In this document: positions 44,920 to 56,406 of the stretch, piece by piece
How positions within the stretch are numbered: position 1 is the stretch's first letter
How the letters are laid out: the number at the start of each line of letters is the position of its first letter
Assembly (NCBI GenBank): GCA_021030905.1
Contig: JAGFMI010000003.1
Span: forward strand, 434,001-498,000
Direction: 5' to 3'
From: Pyrenula massariospora
Taxonomy: Eukaryota; Ascomycota; Eurotiomycetes; Pyrenulales; Pyrenulaceae
Length of the DNA stretch: 64,000 bases
Notes under the pieces: generated by a model
Told to the model about the DNA's origin: nothing
What the model saw: only the letters and a program-made list of their open reading frames with translations
Database searches by the model: none
Program-made: the position numbers and the translations under genes

Positions 44920-47379
44920 GTGCTAGAGCGTGATCCAGTTCAATGTTAGGAAATGTGAGAGCTTGGTTGGTCGGTATGCTTATAAGTAATAAGACTTCTG
45001 TATTGCTACCTTCTGGACTGTAGATTCCAACGTTTCTTTTTTCTAGATTTAAAAGTGCTGAACAGAATATTGCGACTCACATCAGAAACATTAAATGGTG
45101 GGAGACACTGTGTAAGAGAAGGAAGGACATATTCTGTGGCTGCGCTTCACTCTCAAAGGTGTGATGACGTTTCCGGAAACCGTTCTCGGAAATGCGGTCA
45201 GCGCAAGCCTGAATCACTTGCTTGTTCATACATGCAACCTTTGATAACAAAGCCGTCGAAGAGAGTCTGCCAGGGCTGAAGAGGAGGTGATAGACTTTAG
45301 ACATTAAAGGCAAATTTAAAACACACGGCCGGCGACCTAAAGAGGGAAGGGTCCGCACAAGGCCCGAGAGAGAAGCTAAATGGTAGAGCAAGGGCTAAAA
45401 ATTGGCGGCGCAGCTAGTCTTGCGGGGTTTAATTTGACGCATCGACTCTTCGATCTAACACGGCTTCTGCTACCGCAGCTTCCACGCATCTTCCATCGGC
45501 CTTCCTCCGGATCTAGCGGCCCTTTATCTGTCCCTAGTGATGACGATCATGATGATGCTCCTACTCTTGACTATGACTATGAGTACACAGAAGTGGGCGA
45601 TGATATAGGTATTTCGAAGTAGGCAAAGTGGACAAGCAAGGCTCGTGAGCTTAGGCTAACATGTATTTACGTGTTTGCGAGCAAATCACGTCCAGGGCGT
45701 GTTTCCTTTCCAAATTATCAAATCCGATGTTTTTGCAAACTATCTTAAAAATTGTGAGGACAGACCCTTGCTAAGTTATGAGACAAAGTAGAACCATTGG
45801 AATACTTTCGGTGTGGAAGGTGGCCGAAGACCGCAATGGCATCGCTCTTCCGCAAAAGCTAGAAGAAGATGGGTCTTCTTTTCAAGCCACACCCGCGCAT
45901 GGTGTTGAAAAGGGTGTGGAGCTCCTCTAACACTGATAACGTTGTGGTTCCAAGCCCCGTAGGATGATTTTAGTACCTGTGCCGCTTCTAACAGCATGTC
46001 TGCACTTCCGCTTTAACGCTGATAGAGTCAAGACCTGCTTCATGATCTCCTTCATCAGTACCGCTGAAAGTCCCATTGCTAATTTAACCACATTCGTTTT
46101 GATTTCCTTCGTTCTCTGTATCTAGTAAGCAGCCGTGCTACAAAATCTGCCGGCTAGTAAAATGAGTTATCCGGTAAGTTCTGTCGAGCGGGAAGAATCC
46201 TGCCTCAGCAAGCGCATGTCTTTTCCTGGTCGGCCTGTCGGTGAAGCCGACTGTAACGGCAGCTAGGCTGGAAAATCTAAGCCGATAGAGCATTCTGCAA
46301 CGAAAGGTATACTGATTTTGCTTCCAACTTTCTTTTCCCCAAGAAGATCGAATGAGGAGTCCTCATTTGGTGGATTGAGTTGGTCGTAATCATTATGTCA
46401 GCACCATTCACACGCTGGAGACATGAAAGCATGCGTAGGATGTCAGTATCACTAGATCTATTTTCCAGCTTAGGCGATGCGATTGGAGCAGAAATCTCGC
46501 AAGTTCGGACGACTATTCTCTAAATTGGCCCTGTGCGACAGAAACGTGGCGTATTCTGCAACTCTGGCATCAGGGTCAGTATTCTTACTAGTGATGTTAC
46601 ACAATGCGATGTTAGCAAAGGGTAAGTGCGAAGAAGCCTGTGTATGCTTGTTAATATAGTTTCCGAGTCTGACTAAGTAAGAACTCGCCGCTGCTAGGAC
46701 GTTGGTATGACCTTGATCATCCAATCCGGAGCAGTGTCGACAGCATCTCGACTTCCAACATTGCTGCTATCCCATAGGCGATGATGCTGCATTGGACAGA
46801 ATTGGTGTACAATGTTGGTCGATGAAAGGCAATGAATTTCAGTCCCTCTGGCATTGATTTGCAGGGCCGCCAGCGGCTAGCCTAAGTTGGCCATTGCGAA
46901 TCTGCCTTGGACCTGCTCTGACAAACGACTATTTCCTTTCCTTTTCATTGAAGGACTAGTCATTGGGATAACGCGCGATTTATCGAGAGCCAATGGAGAA
47001 AAAAGGCTATGTACATACATACCCCCCTGGATGGGGCTGGCGCGGCACCTCCCCGTGAGGCTGTGCTGCTGACAAAATCGGCTGTGGCTTACCAAATGTG
47101 ACTTTCCGCTATCCGCGCCGCATCCAAAAATCAATCATAAGCCATCCTCCACCCTCGGCCCGAGTCCGATCAAGAACTTGTCTTAAAATCAGCCTTGATC
47201 AACTTGGCATTAGAGCAACAAGAGACAGTAGCCTTCTTTCACAAGATTTGAGGTTTCACGCGAATGGCGATGCCAACGTTGGGGGAGTGGGAGAAGAAGG
47301 ATGGGATATTTCATTATATACTGTGGTACTTTAGTTGATTTGAATCCCTGTTTTCACGTTCGCAAAAGCTACATCATCC
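44920..47379. other. Gene-poor stretch of about 2.5 kb
   Basis: No gene is supported. Frames at 45077-45391 (-), 45380-45622 and 46470-46724 (-) lack family features. The part next to 47380 is the promoter of the secreted repeat protein. Confidence 0.35.
47314..47320 (+). promoter_or_regulatory. Possible TATA box
   Basis: TTATATA lies about 60 bases upstream of the start of the secreted repeat protein, a plausible position for a fungal TATA element. Confidence 0.35.
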
Positions 47380-48762
47380 ATGTACTGGTCATTTCTCCTG
47401 ATCCCATCATTGAGTGCTATTCTCATTAATGCCGCGCCGCAACTATCTTCATCTCCTACCGATGGCTATCTGAGGGAGCGAGAAGAAGATGCCCTTTATA
47501 CCTCTCCAAGTAGTCACCACGTTTCAGGACACGAATCATTAAGACAATCCAACGAACCTAGAGAAGATGCAGATACCAAAAAATACAAGATTTTCCGTCC
47601 TAGAGTGGAGCACCTTGGTCTGATTCAAGAGTTAAACGAGCTAGGCAATACATCCGCTATTGGTAAAAGACAGAACAATTATGTTGAATTTGATGGCGAG
47701 ACCTTAACTTTGCACCTTCCGACGGACATGAAGGGTTCGACATTGGACCTCGTTTTCCCCTTCGGCACAACTTGCCAAGCCTTAAAATTTGACATCGGGT
47801 TGCGATTTCTACCACAATTCCACTCTGCCTGGGGCGTCACAAGAAATGGCGTGACCATTAGCGAACTCCAGGACCGTCTTGCAGCAGCTTCTAGACAAGA
47901 TCTAGGTGAATATTCAGCCAGGCTCTTTGCTTCAGCATTGAATCAGGCAAGATATATCTTTGATCACACAGTAATAGATAATTCCTGCAAAAAGGAATAT
48001 CCAGACTCGCAAGAGAAGCGCAAACCAGACTCTTCCACAGCACTTGGTATGTCGGAGGTCATCAACAGCCTCGAGACTATCCGTGATCTTGTTATGAATC
48101 AACTTGGAAAATACATGGTGATTTACGTAGGACCCCGCGCTGGATCCGTTTTCTACTCACAGGCACGTCGACAGAACGTCCCTGTACCAGGAGAAGTGAA
48201 TGAAAATGGCTTGGAGCACAGCAAAGCACGAGAAGATGCCCGTAGCTTCATGCTACTTGGTGTTCAATATGCAGTTGTCGACTTATTGTTGCCCTATTTA
48301 GGCAGCGAGAAAGTCGTCCCCAATGTTGACATCGTCTTATATGTCGTTCATCCATTGACTGAATTCCTTTTTCGTCTCGCGAGGGAGCTTAAAGTCGCTG
48401 ACGGAAGAGTTGCTAACCCACACCGGCATATCAGATGTGTTAATCACGGCGAACTCCAGCTTGCCACCAAAAATATGGAGAATATCACTAAAATGGATGT
48501 GCAGAATCTAGCAAAATATTCCATGGACGACTGCGCAAATGATGTGTTCCCAGTTGCAAATGATGTATTTCCCGTTACAAATAAAGGGTCTCAGGTATTT
48601 CCAGTCGCAAATGAAGCATCGCCAGCTGCAGGCCAGGTGTTTCCCGTTGCAAATCAGGCATCGCCGGCTGCTGGTCAGGTGTTTCCTGTTGCAAATGAAG
48701 CATCGCCAGCTGCAGTTCAGGTGTTTCCTGTTGCAAATCAGGCATCGCCAACTCCAAACTAG
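47380..48762 (+). CDS. Secreted protein with C-terminal VFPVANxASPAAGQ repeats
   Basis: A 460-aa frame beginning with a signal peptide (MYWSFLLIPSLSAILINA, likely cut near residue 18-20). Residues ~20-97 are charged and end in a Kex2-type site (IGKR|QNNY, Lys96-Arg97), so a propeptide is likely. The middle domain includes VEFDGETLTLHLPTDMKGS, FGTTCQALKFDIGLRFLPQF and GKYMVIYVGPRAGSVFYSQA. I do not recognise it. The last ~75 residues are tandem repeats of VFPVAN(E/Q)ASPAAGQ encoded by exact 42-base units (48595-48762), preceded by two shorter units. No KR lies between repeats, which argues against a dikaritin-type peptide precursor. The stop is the TAG that ends the fourth unit. Splicing from a repeat into 48780 is possible (see findings), so the 3' end is uncertain. 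Confidence 0.65.
   Translation: MYWSFLLIPSLSAILINAAPQLSSSPTDGYLREREEDALYTSPSSHHVSGHESLRQSNEPREDADTKKYKIFRPRVEHLGLIQELNELGNTSAIGKRQNNYVEFDGETLTLHLPTDMKGSTLDLVFPFGTTCQALKFDIGLRFLPQFHSAWGVTRNGVTISELQDRLAAASRQDLGEYSARLFASALNQARYIFDHTVIDNSCKKEYPDSQEKRKPDSSTALGMSEVINSLETIRDLVMNQLGKYMVIYVGPRAGSVFYSQARRQNVPVPGEVNENGLEHSKAREDARSFMLLGVQYAVVDLLLPYLGSEKVVPNVDIVLYVVHPLTEFLFRLARELKVADGRVANPHRHIRCVNHGELQLATKNMENITKMDVQNLAKYSMDDCANDVFPVANDVFPVTNKGSQVFPVANEASPAAGQVFPVANQASPAAGQVFPVANEASPAAVQVFPVANQASPTPN
48544..48762 (+). repeat. Coding minisatellite, 42-base units with GT...AG ends
   Basis: Four consecutive 42-base units (48595-48636, 48637-48678, 48679-48720, 48721-48762) each begin GTGTTT or GTATTT and end CAG, except the last, which ends TAG. 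Two shorter units (21 and 30 bases) precede them. E and Q variants alternate, giving an 84-base higher-order period. Confidence 0.85.
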
Positions 48763-48779
48763 ACTTTTTTAATCGAAAG

Positions 48780-49073
48780 GTGGATATTTCTATTCGTGAA
48801 TTAGACACCTTAAATTCTATCTTGATTCAAGCTGAGATGGGACTTAACATAGCATGCGTGTGCACGGGGGTTGGGGAGATCTTTCAACCTGCTGGACAGG
48901 CATTGGCTCGACAAATTGAAAAGAACTCTGAAGTATTCATCACGGCCGGTTTTTGGGCTCTATCTGTATTCATTCCGGAATATCATGAATTAAGAAACGC
49001 CATTTGCAGATACAGCATACTGTACATCTTAGTAATGAAAGCTTTTTTCCATATTTTAGGTCTATCAGGCTGA
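48780..49073 (+). CDS. Possible alternative last exon of the repeat protein
   Basis: An open frame starting VDISIRELDTLNSILIQAEM directly after a pyrimidine-rich tract and AAAG (gacttttttaatcgaaag). It continues LNIACVCTGVGEIFQPAG and FITAGFWALSVFIPE, and ends at 49073. It has no good ATG at its start. It is in phase 0 with the CAG|GTG boundaries of the upstream repeat, so an intron of 59 bases (48721-48779) or longer would fuse it to the secreted protein. The hydrophobic, ordered composition suggests real coding sequence. It may also be a remnant of a separate gene. Confidence 0.35.
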   Translation: MDISIRELDTLNSILIQAEMGLNIACVCTGVGEIFQPAGQALARQIEKNSEVFITAGFWALSVFIPEYHELRNAICRYSILYILVMKAFFHILGLSG

Positions 49074-50380
49074 GAAACGTAAAAAGAGGCAATACTTGCA
49101 ATGGTCCAGTACCGGATGGATTTGAATTGCTTAAGCAGAATTCTCGTATTCAGAAACTGTCATGCAAGCTCGTGTACTCCTATCAAGCTTTGTGACATGG
49201 TTGAAGATCGTAAAATGGCCAATTGCAACTCAGCCAGGTTTTCGATACCGAACTCCCAAAGAACCTATACAGATACATTTGATGACTTGTAATTAGCGGA
49301 AGAGCTTTGAAGAGTTTCCGTTGGTTTGTGCAATGCTTGCTGAAGACTTGCGCGGATTCTGAAATACTCTTTTTAATGTGTGCGGAATTAATGACATTTG
49401 GCATCAATACCCGTCAAAAAAATTCGCGAATCTCGACGGGTAGGCCTGAACTCATTGACTAAATAGCATAGAAACCAATCGGAAGACCAAGAACTTCTTC
49501 AGCTGAGCAGAGCCAGAGGTGTGCAATGGCTGACTCAACACGCAACATGTCAGGCTCATGGGATTTGAAAAGAGTCGTATTTCTACAATCTCCGATGGGA
49601 GTGCCTTTGCCGCTTTCTGGCTCCGCCTAACTAGGTGTCTCAGGACTTCGTTATTTTGGATCCTGAATCTTAGCGACAAGCTTTGTTAGGTGGCCCGGCA
49701 TCCCCCTTGTGTCCTTGAAATGAGGAAAGGTGTTGACAACGAGGCTTATCGAGAGGCGTATTTCGGTGAAACAGCTGCCTTGGCAAGGGATTCCCAAAGA
49801 AGGAGGTTCCACACATTATCGTATAAAGTTATGCGGACAATAGGTGCGTTAGCGCGGCATTAGGTCCCCTTCAATCTGCAAGACAACCGTAAAACGTTTT
49901 TTGCACCGTGCAAAATTTGAGTGACAGAATCAACATCAACGATTACTTCGGTCGCTTTAGCTTGCAAAGGTAAGAGTATTTCAAGAGTTAGAACCTTTGC
50001 CGACATGAGGTACCTCCCAATCGGCGATCCCTATCGCTTTTAATTACCTCAAAGACAGCCTCGGCGTCATTCCGAACGCAGCACCGTACTGCAACACCGC
50101 TCCTGAAAATTGGCATCGACTTCAAGGATGCCAATTCCCATTGGAGGATCTACGACCTTCTTCAGAATGGAAGAGGGTCAAGCAACATTACCTGCCGCCA
50201 GCTGCGGCCGGTAACAGCGGTGAGATACTTCATCGTGAAGTTATAACAGCGATCGCCGCAAGCATTAACAACTTGTCGAGAGTGCCCAGATTCAATTCCT
50301 CCCCGTAATATAGCTTTTGTGATCCAATGATCATAGGCCGCGACTTATTCTTGATACGATTTCTCTGATGATTTATCGCC
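49074..50380. other. Intergenic region upstream of the pseudokinase/ZZ gene
   Basis: No gene is supported. The short frames here (49101-49292, 49183-49407 -, 49452-49679 -) show no family features. Confidence 0.35.
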
Positions 50381-53002
50381 ATGGCAGATCCGATCTCAAT
50401 AACTACTGGAATAGTTGGCTTAGTCCAGACAGCTCTAACTATTTTGAACATTCTCAAATCTGCCACTACAACACCACAGGACTTAGCTGAGCTTCACACA
50501 GAGCTAGAACATCTCCGTGACGTGGCTAAAGACATAGAGAATTTGACAGATGAGGGTGGCCATATGACGGATAACCTAATAAAGAACCTGAACAATGCAA
50601 AACTCAGAATCAAAGATATACACGATTTCATACAGACACAGATATCTCGAAATTCAGATGTTGTGTCAGTCCGACGATTCACGTTGATTCGGGAACGACC
50701 AAAGCTGAGAGCTTTTGCAAAAGAGATAGGGGCTGTTAGATCTCGCCTTTTAGAGTGTCTTCACATATCGAGTTTGTAGGTTCTTGATCTAACATTATAA
50801 GCTTACACTCGGCTGATGTTTGTTTCTAGTCATCACACGCTACATGAAAGCTCTCAAAAAATGGATGCAGGAGATTCTGATCCATCTTACTCACCTGTAA
50901 CGGCTGTAGAAACAGATCGTATTGAAGCAGATACACATGAAATACAAGATCTGTCTCCAACCACAAGCATTGATCAAGTACTCCGTGACAGTTTAATGGA
51001 ACCAAGTCTGCCTAGCAGACCGTCCTTCCGACAGAGCATCTCGACGAACTTGACCCAACTCTCAGGGTCGACGCATGAACAGACATCAAGCGCAGTGGCG
51101 TCACTGGTTTGGAACACTCGACAAGGCGCTACAGAAGCAGAGGGTAGCATGTACCTGAGACACCTTGTTCAGATATACCGTGAACTCGCCGAAAATCGTT
51201 CGCAAATGGAATTCTTGACTCGAACTCTGCAGACTTCTGAAACCCTTCGCCAACTTCGATTACAACCGTCTATTGAGGAAGAGGTGGAAGTGGATGAGGC
51301 CTACACGCCAGAGAAGTCAAAATCAGAGTCAGCTACTTCCGACATATTCTATGATTGCGTTTCAAGATTCTCCGAAGAGTCCTCGGACAGTTCCATCGAT
51401 CGACTGCGGGCGAAGTTTAAAGGGAGTCCTGATTATGTTCTCGAAAGGAATCCAGAATTCATACCAGATAAATATACTTTGACCCAAGCTTTTGTTAGCA
51501 CGGTCAGTGTAGCAGCTATAAAAGAGATACGATCTGGCAGCGGTCCTCACCGTGTACAAAAGTATTTCCTCATCTATGACCACGTCCCCAGAGCCTGGCG
51601 AAAAATAACAGTTCATGCATCTATAGTCAGCCTATGCCTCCAATCAGTCTTTCCGGATCTTTCAGCACAGTACGACTCATTGACAGCCAGAAGATTCCTT
51701 CCAGGGGACTTTCGAAGTCAACTAGAAAAAATCATTCACACTCAATTTCAAAGAAAAAAATTACTCCATCCGGTAACAAGTTTATCTGTTACAGTAACAG
51801 AAGATGCTGCCGGCCAAGTCATAGTGGACAAAAATTGCATAGGTATCACAAATGACTCCTCAGAATCACACATGGATGACGAATGCGCTATGATACAAGC
51901 TGTCGATGTTATGGGCTGCCCACAGTTCCTGCAAAGTGAAGTTGTAACCAGAAGGCGCCGAGGAGCATACACTTCCATTGTTCAAATTGAAGGGTCAAAG
52001 CTCTGCTTTGAATATCGCGTGCCATTTACAGGCGCTGGATTGCCAGGCCATGACCGAATGCAAGAATTTTATTATGATCTGAAAAAGCTTTTTACTCTGC
52101 GAGATTGTCCCAACATTGCAAAGTTTGTTGGTGTGGTACTAGATGACAATAGGAAGTATCTAAAGTCATACTTGAAGGAGTTTCCTCGACTCAATTCAAT
52201 GATGACCGTCTTCGCAGACGCAGAGCTACGTGGGAAACGGATTCCATGGTCTATTAGGGTGGTATGGGCGAAGCAAATGATCAGCGCTGTCGCCTATGTA
52301 CACAATAAGGGATTTCCAGTAGATGGGCTATTTACGCTGCACAACTTTGGTCTTAGATCCGACGGGAGCGCTATCCTGATGGGCATAGGAACTCAATACA
52401 TGGGCTTCAATGAAATGAATCAGAGAGGGCAGATGCCGCCGGAAATGCGCAATCACGCACTCAACGCAAATTCTGACTGGACTAAATTTCCGAAAGATAT
52501 TTTCTCTCTTGGTCTTACACTTTGGTTATTAGCAGAACACAAAGCAGCACCAGAAGGATACTATTGTCGAGTGAATGCGTGTACTTCCAGGCCACGTTAC
52601 TCCTGCACTGCCGCTCATGGCAACCCCATTGAATTGCCTCGTTGCACAGACAAAGATGTCCCAGATTGGTTCAATACTGTCATCAGTCATTGCCGACAGA
52701 GCAATCCAAACGAGAGGAAGCTAGCTCGAGAGCTTTTGACATATTTTGATGGCGTATCTGCACCGTCAAATATGGCCGCTATAGTGGATGATGTCGTCAA
52801 CGAATATCAAATTAAGCAGAGTTTTGATTGTTTTGCCGTGTGTGATGAGTGTGGGATGTTACTTGACGTTTTTTACCATTGCTCAATCTGCAAGTTGGGC
52901 AATTTTGATCTTTGTGCGGCATGTGTCTCGTCAGGGATCCATTGTTACGTTGAACACCACCAATTGACTGAACACAAGATACTTGGTTCTCAAATCTCAT
53001 GA
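50381..53002 (+). CDS. STAND-type N-domain / pseudokinase / ZZ zinc-finger protein
   Basis: Two exons (50381-50775, 50830-53002; intron 50776-50829) give 855 aa. The N-terminus MADPISITTGIVGLVQTALT with its following helices is the domain usual at the N-terminus of fungal STAND/NLR proteins. A Ser/Thr-rich linker follows. Residues ~500-770 look kinase-like: NIAKFVGVVLDDNRKYL resembles the alphaC-beta4 region, VVWAKQMISAVAYVHNKGFP the alphaE helix, and FPKDIFSLGLTLWLLAEHKA the alphaF region. The catalytic HRD is replaced by HNKGFPVDG and the DFG by LMGIG, so it is probably inactive. A C-terminal ZZ finger (~802-850) shows CDECGMLLDVFYHCSICK, then DLCAAC and His ligands (VEHHQLTEH). It is likely a signalling scaffold. 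Relation to the NACHT gene 15 kb away is only by N-domain type. Confidence 0.82.
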
Positions 53003-54095
53003 GTAAAGATTTCTTGAAACGGCCGATTACGAAAAGCAATAACGTTCTGTGCACATTTCACAAGGGGGAACGAATCTCATATATCAAATGATAAGCTCGA
53101 GATTTTGGATCTGTCTGACAGTCTAAGCCCTTCGATTGACAAAGTCTATTAGTGCTACATCAGTGCGTTAGATACTTTGCTTAATCCGTAGATCCTCGCT
53201 TTCTTGGGACCTTCTGTCACCTGTATCCATTTGCGGGCATTCTAGCCCAATCTTACTTTGGCAAAATATCACTACTTCTGGCAAACGATGCTTCTTTTAT
53301 GGAGGCGTTGTTTTTCCGCAGGGTACGTGATTATCTTAGAGGGCGTTGCGCATCCTGAAGAGCAAAGTAATATTTCCTGTAAGAGCCAGAATGGACCAAA
53401 CGGATAATCGTCGAGGGACGGCATGACCTCATGCTGATTCGGAGTCAGTAAACGAAATGAGGGATTTCAATCTTTAAAATTGCCACCGATTTTGTATTGC
53501 ACATCGACCATTCTGTTTGGGTCCATGATAGTATTATCATTAGTATTGTTGTAATACCTTTCACCATGAAGACTTGCCAATCATACATCTAACAGCAAAT
53601 ACCCTTAATCGCCTTATCGAGCGTTGAAGGGCATGGCATGCTTTAGTAAGTCGCCAAAATCTATCATCACGGGTAAATTCTTTATTTTGGTCTTGGAAAA
53701 CCTTTGGGTACGATGCCCGGAACGGTGTATTTTCCATTAAAATTACTAGATCTGAAAGGTACCACTCATCTGTGGTACCCGGAGTGGAGTTGCGGCCCGC
53801 GCGCACCCAATCGGCTCGTTGAATTGCCGCTTGAAGGGGCAATCGGGAGTAGCGCCATGGGTCTTAGGATTCTCTTGCAGAATTTCTACCTTTTCTCCCT
53901 TCCGGTTCATTTCTTGCATTAAAGTTCAGAGATTCGGAGTCCGATCGTCGAAGACAGGGGTCCAGCTGCCCGCTCCAGCGCACCAACAAGAGTATAAATA
54001 TCTGGTCCAGCTTGAACGCTCCTTGCATCGAAGTCTAGCCCGACGGCCTTTTCAGTCTGCCCAAAAAACAAATCAACAAATCTGATCGACATACA
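53003..54095. other. Intergenic stretch
   Basis: 3' flank of the ZZ protein gene and presumed promoter of the tiny gene at 54096. The frame at 53561-53842 (-) is not recognisable. Confidence 0.35.
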
Positions 54096-54387
54096 ATGTT
54101 CAAAACATTGCATAAAATTTACAGAACGCTTGGGGAAACTGGTTGGGGTGAGACTGCTAGGCTTGGCCTGGCCATGACACCATGGTACGTTGCCGACTCT
54201 ATAATCTAGATACAGAAGAGAAGAATTGAAGGCTTACAATTATTATGCGCGCAGGTTTCTTGTCTGCGACCGGGAAAGGGAGGCTCTCTATCCCTATGAG
54301 ATTTTTCGACCAACACTCATCACACCCCTTCGCCGCTTCTGCGACCGCATGCTAGAGAAGGGGAAAGACACAGGTCGCCGCTCATGA
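54096..54387 (+). CDS. Tiny two-exon gene, 73-aa basic protein of unknown function
   Basis: Exons 54096-54184 and 54255-54387 with a 70-base intron (GTACGT donor, GCGCAG acceptor) join in phase. The protein starts MFKTLHKIYRTLGETGWGET. The splice creates TPW|FLVCDRERE, and the end is RRFCDRMLEKGKDTGRRS. The tight frame use on both sides of a good intron supports a real gene. The protein is small, basic and without signal peptide. It lies about 210 bases before another tiny gene on the same strand. No family is recognised. Confidence 0.5.
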
Positions 54388-54595
54388 GGCGTCCTTGCCT
54401 TAAGCATTGAATTGGCATTAGCTGCTTGCTTCAAGACACGATGGCAGGAACGAACAATTGCCTTTCTAGAGGCAGTTGCGAAGATGGTAGTCATTGAGAT
54501 AAGGTATGTCTCTATTTCGTCTTGATTCTTGTGTTCTTCACGCCATCTCATCATTTCCGAACATATACCTAAGATCTATTATATCTCTACCCAAT

Positions 54596-54820
54596 ATGTT
54601 TAGAAAATTCTTTTTCCGTCAAACCTTGCAAACCGGGTCCCACATTGCACAAATTGTCATAGCCGGCATTGGCGTCGCCGCGTACATGTGGGGTGACCTC
54701 GGGCAGGGTCGCAAAATGGTGCAGCAAAATCGTAAAGATATTGCTGTACTCAAGGAGGAGATGAGGCAGTTGAGGCAGGCAAAGCCTACTCAGTCTGGCT
54801 CTGATCCAAGTCGGCGTTAA
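54596..54820 (+). CDS. Small membrane-anchored coiled-coil protein (74 aa)
   Basis: An ATG frame starting MFRKFFFRQTLQTGSHIAQI. Residues ~16-34 (SHIAQIVIAGIGVAAYMWG) form one plausible transmembrane helix. It is followed by a heptad-like charged helix NRKDIAVLKEEMRQLRQAK and a short polar tail. The basic, aromatic N-terminus before the helix would suit a mitochondrial or ER tail-in orientation, but this is inference. The frame is open 90 bases further upstream (to 54506), but the second Met fits the hydrophobic topology better. No family is recognised. Confidence 0.45.
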   Translation: MFRKFFFRQTLQTGSHIAQIVIAGIGVAAYMWGDLGQGRKMVQQNRKDIAVLKEEMRQLRQAKPTQSGSDPSRR

Positions 54821-56406
54821 CTACGGCGTCCGGCTCGAAACCCAAGCGGTTACAGGAGGCATAGCGGCCTGTGACTCGGTTGGTGATCGTCCTTGTATGA
54901 CCTTGTCGGCGGTTTCAGGGGGCATAGCGACCTGATTCTCGGCACAAGTGTTCATCATTTTGCGATTCTGGGGTTTGACGTTATTCTTACCTGTCAAGTT
55001 CGCCGCCTTGCCTTGTTTCTCGCAGGGTCAGTCTGATTCCTATTATCTTATTCTCTATTGGGCTAATGTCTGGTCTTTTAGCGGCTGGGCCACCAAGGGC
55101 CACCGAAAACACACAATCAAACAATGCTGCCTTTTTTTTTCTTCCGAAAGATCTTCATTTCGCCCACTAGCTTTCCGGCTCATCCAAATGCAGAGGCTGG
55201 GAGCATTCAGTGACACACTAAGATTCATGATTGAATGCGGAACCCTAGACAGAGCCAATATAGTCAGCTCAGATACTGGGATGAGACCTAACGACTATTC
55301 GCCGGTCAGACTAGACTGTTCGAAGGAAAGAAGCCATCGCAAATACAAAAGGCGAGATGAAGCCCGGCAGTGCGTCAATCCATGTAACCTTGTCAATCAT
55401 CGTCCAAATCAGGCCATCATGCTTAAAATCACGGAATGTCCGCCGCCAGCGCAACCTCAAACGAAGGTTTCCAACAGATTGAGAGCATTCATACCACTTC
55501 AAACAGTTGAGCAGATTTTCCCACGTTCAAGACGCAATCAAATCACTATTTGATAAAAAGTTGGGCGATTTATGTACCCATCTCAATCTCCGAACGTCAC
55601 AGACACCGAGAAACGGCGAATGAAAAGACCTCTTTGCTTCCATTAAGCAACGTCGCATCGACATGTTCGGCATCGCACATAGGTATTGAGATGTGAGTTT
55701 CCTTCCGATTCATTCTGTCTCTCTTATGTTGTCTGCAAGTGCCTGATCTTGGATTGTAGAGTTCCACAAATTATACGCTTGAGAAGTCCTCCTCAGAAAC
55801 AAGTACCGACGGTAAAGCTGGCGGATAATCCTTTCATGCGACAAGAATTGAGCGAGTGCAGAATAAGTCGGATTCTCGCTGAGAAAAAACCTCAAGAAGC
55901 AGAAAACAGAGAGTTGTCTAGGCTAGCGCTCGAACAGCACGTGGTGCAGGAAATGGCACAGGTCAGATTGGTCGATTGAGTGGACAACGCCATCTCAACC
56001 ACAAAAGGGCAAAGATGCGAGACACCGTGCCCGCCCATGCAGCGCTTAAGTGTGCCATATCTCTACGGTACAGTATGGATAGAGGCTCGGTGTGGCTGGC
56101 ACAATACAGTGGCAAGATTCTGAAAGCCTTGCGCTAGGAGCATCAGGACATGGAAGACCTTGCAATTCTTCATATTAATCTTACGAATTTTCCAGTCCCC
56201 CGCCTATAATGCCTGAATGTCCTCCAGTTATCTCAAAATAATTGCACGCAGCTCAGATTATCAATTAATTTCGATTTAGTTCGACAAGCATCCTCCGAGG
56301 AGCTGTTCTACTTCTTCACACCTCTAGAATCATTTCCAAATCGTCTCCGAGGCATCTTCCTAATTCTGGAAGAGAAACACCGATTAAACATTGCAGATAT
56401 TTCATT
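54821..56406. other. Intergenic stretch with weak coding signals
   Basis: A frame at about 55761-55979 (VPQIIRLRSPPQKQVPTVKL ... LALEQHVVQEMAQVRLVD) follows a possible TAG acceptor and might be an exon of a small gene, but no convincing first exon was found. A 201-codon frame at 54948-55553 is compositionally unconvincing. Near-duplicate phrases (gcggcctgtgactcgg and gcgacctgattctcgg, with ggaggcatag/gggggcatag) at 54855-54945 form a weak local repeat. Confidence 0.3.

Noticed and set aside
47380-48762. Repeat-bearing secreted protein as a RiPP (dikaritin-type) precursor
   Set aside because: The repeats lack Kex2 KR sites between units, and no UstYa-like or tyrosinase gene is nearby. Only one KR lies upstream in the propeptide.
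48575-48808. Minus-strand Gln/Pro/Leu repeat frame
   Set aside because: It is the antisense of the coding minisatellite.
54948-55553. 201-codon plus frame
   Set aside because: Composition is random-like, with no hydrophobic pattern or motif, and no promoter or intron support.
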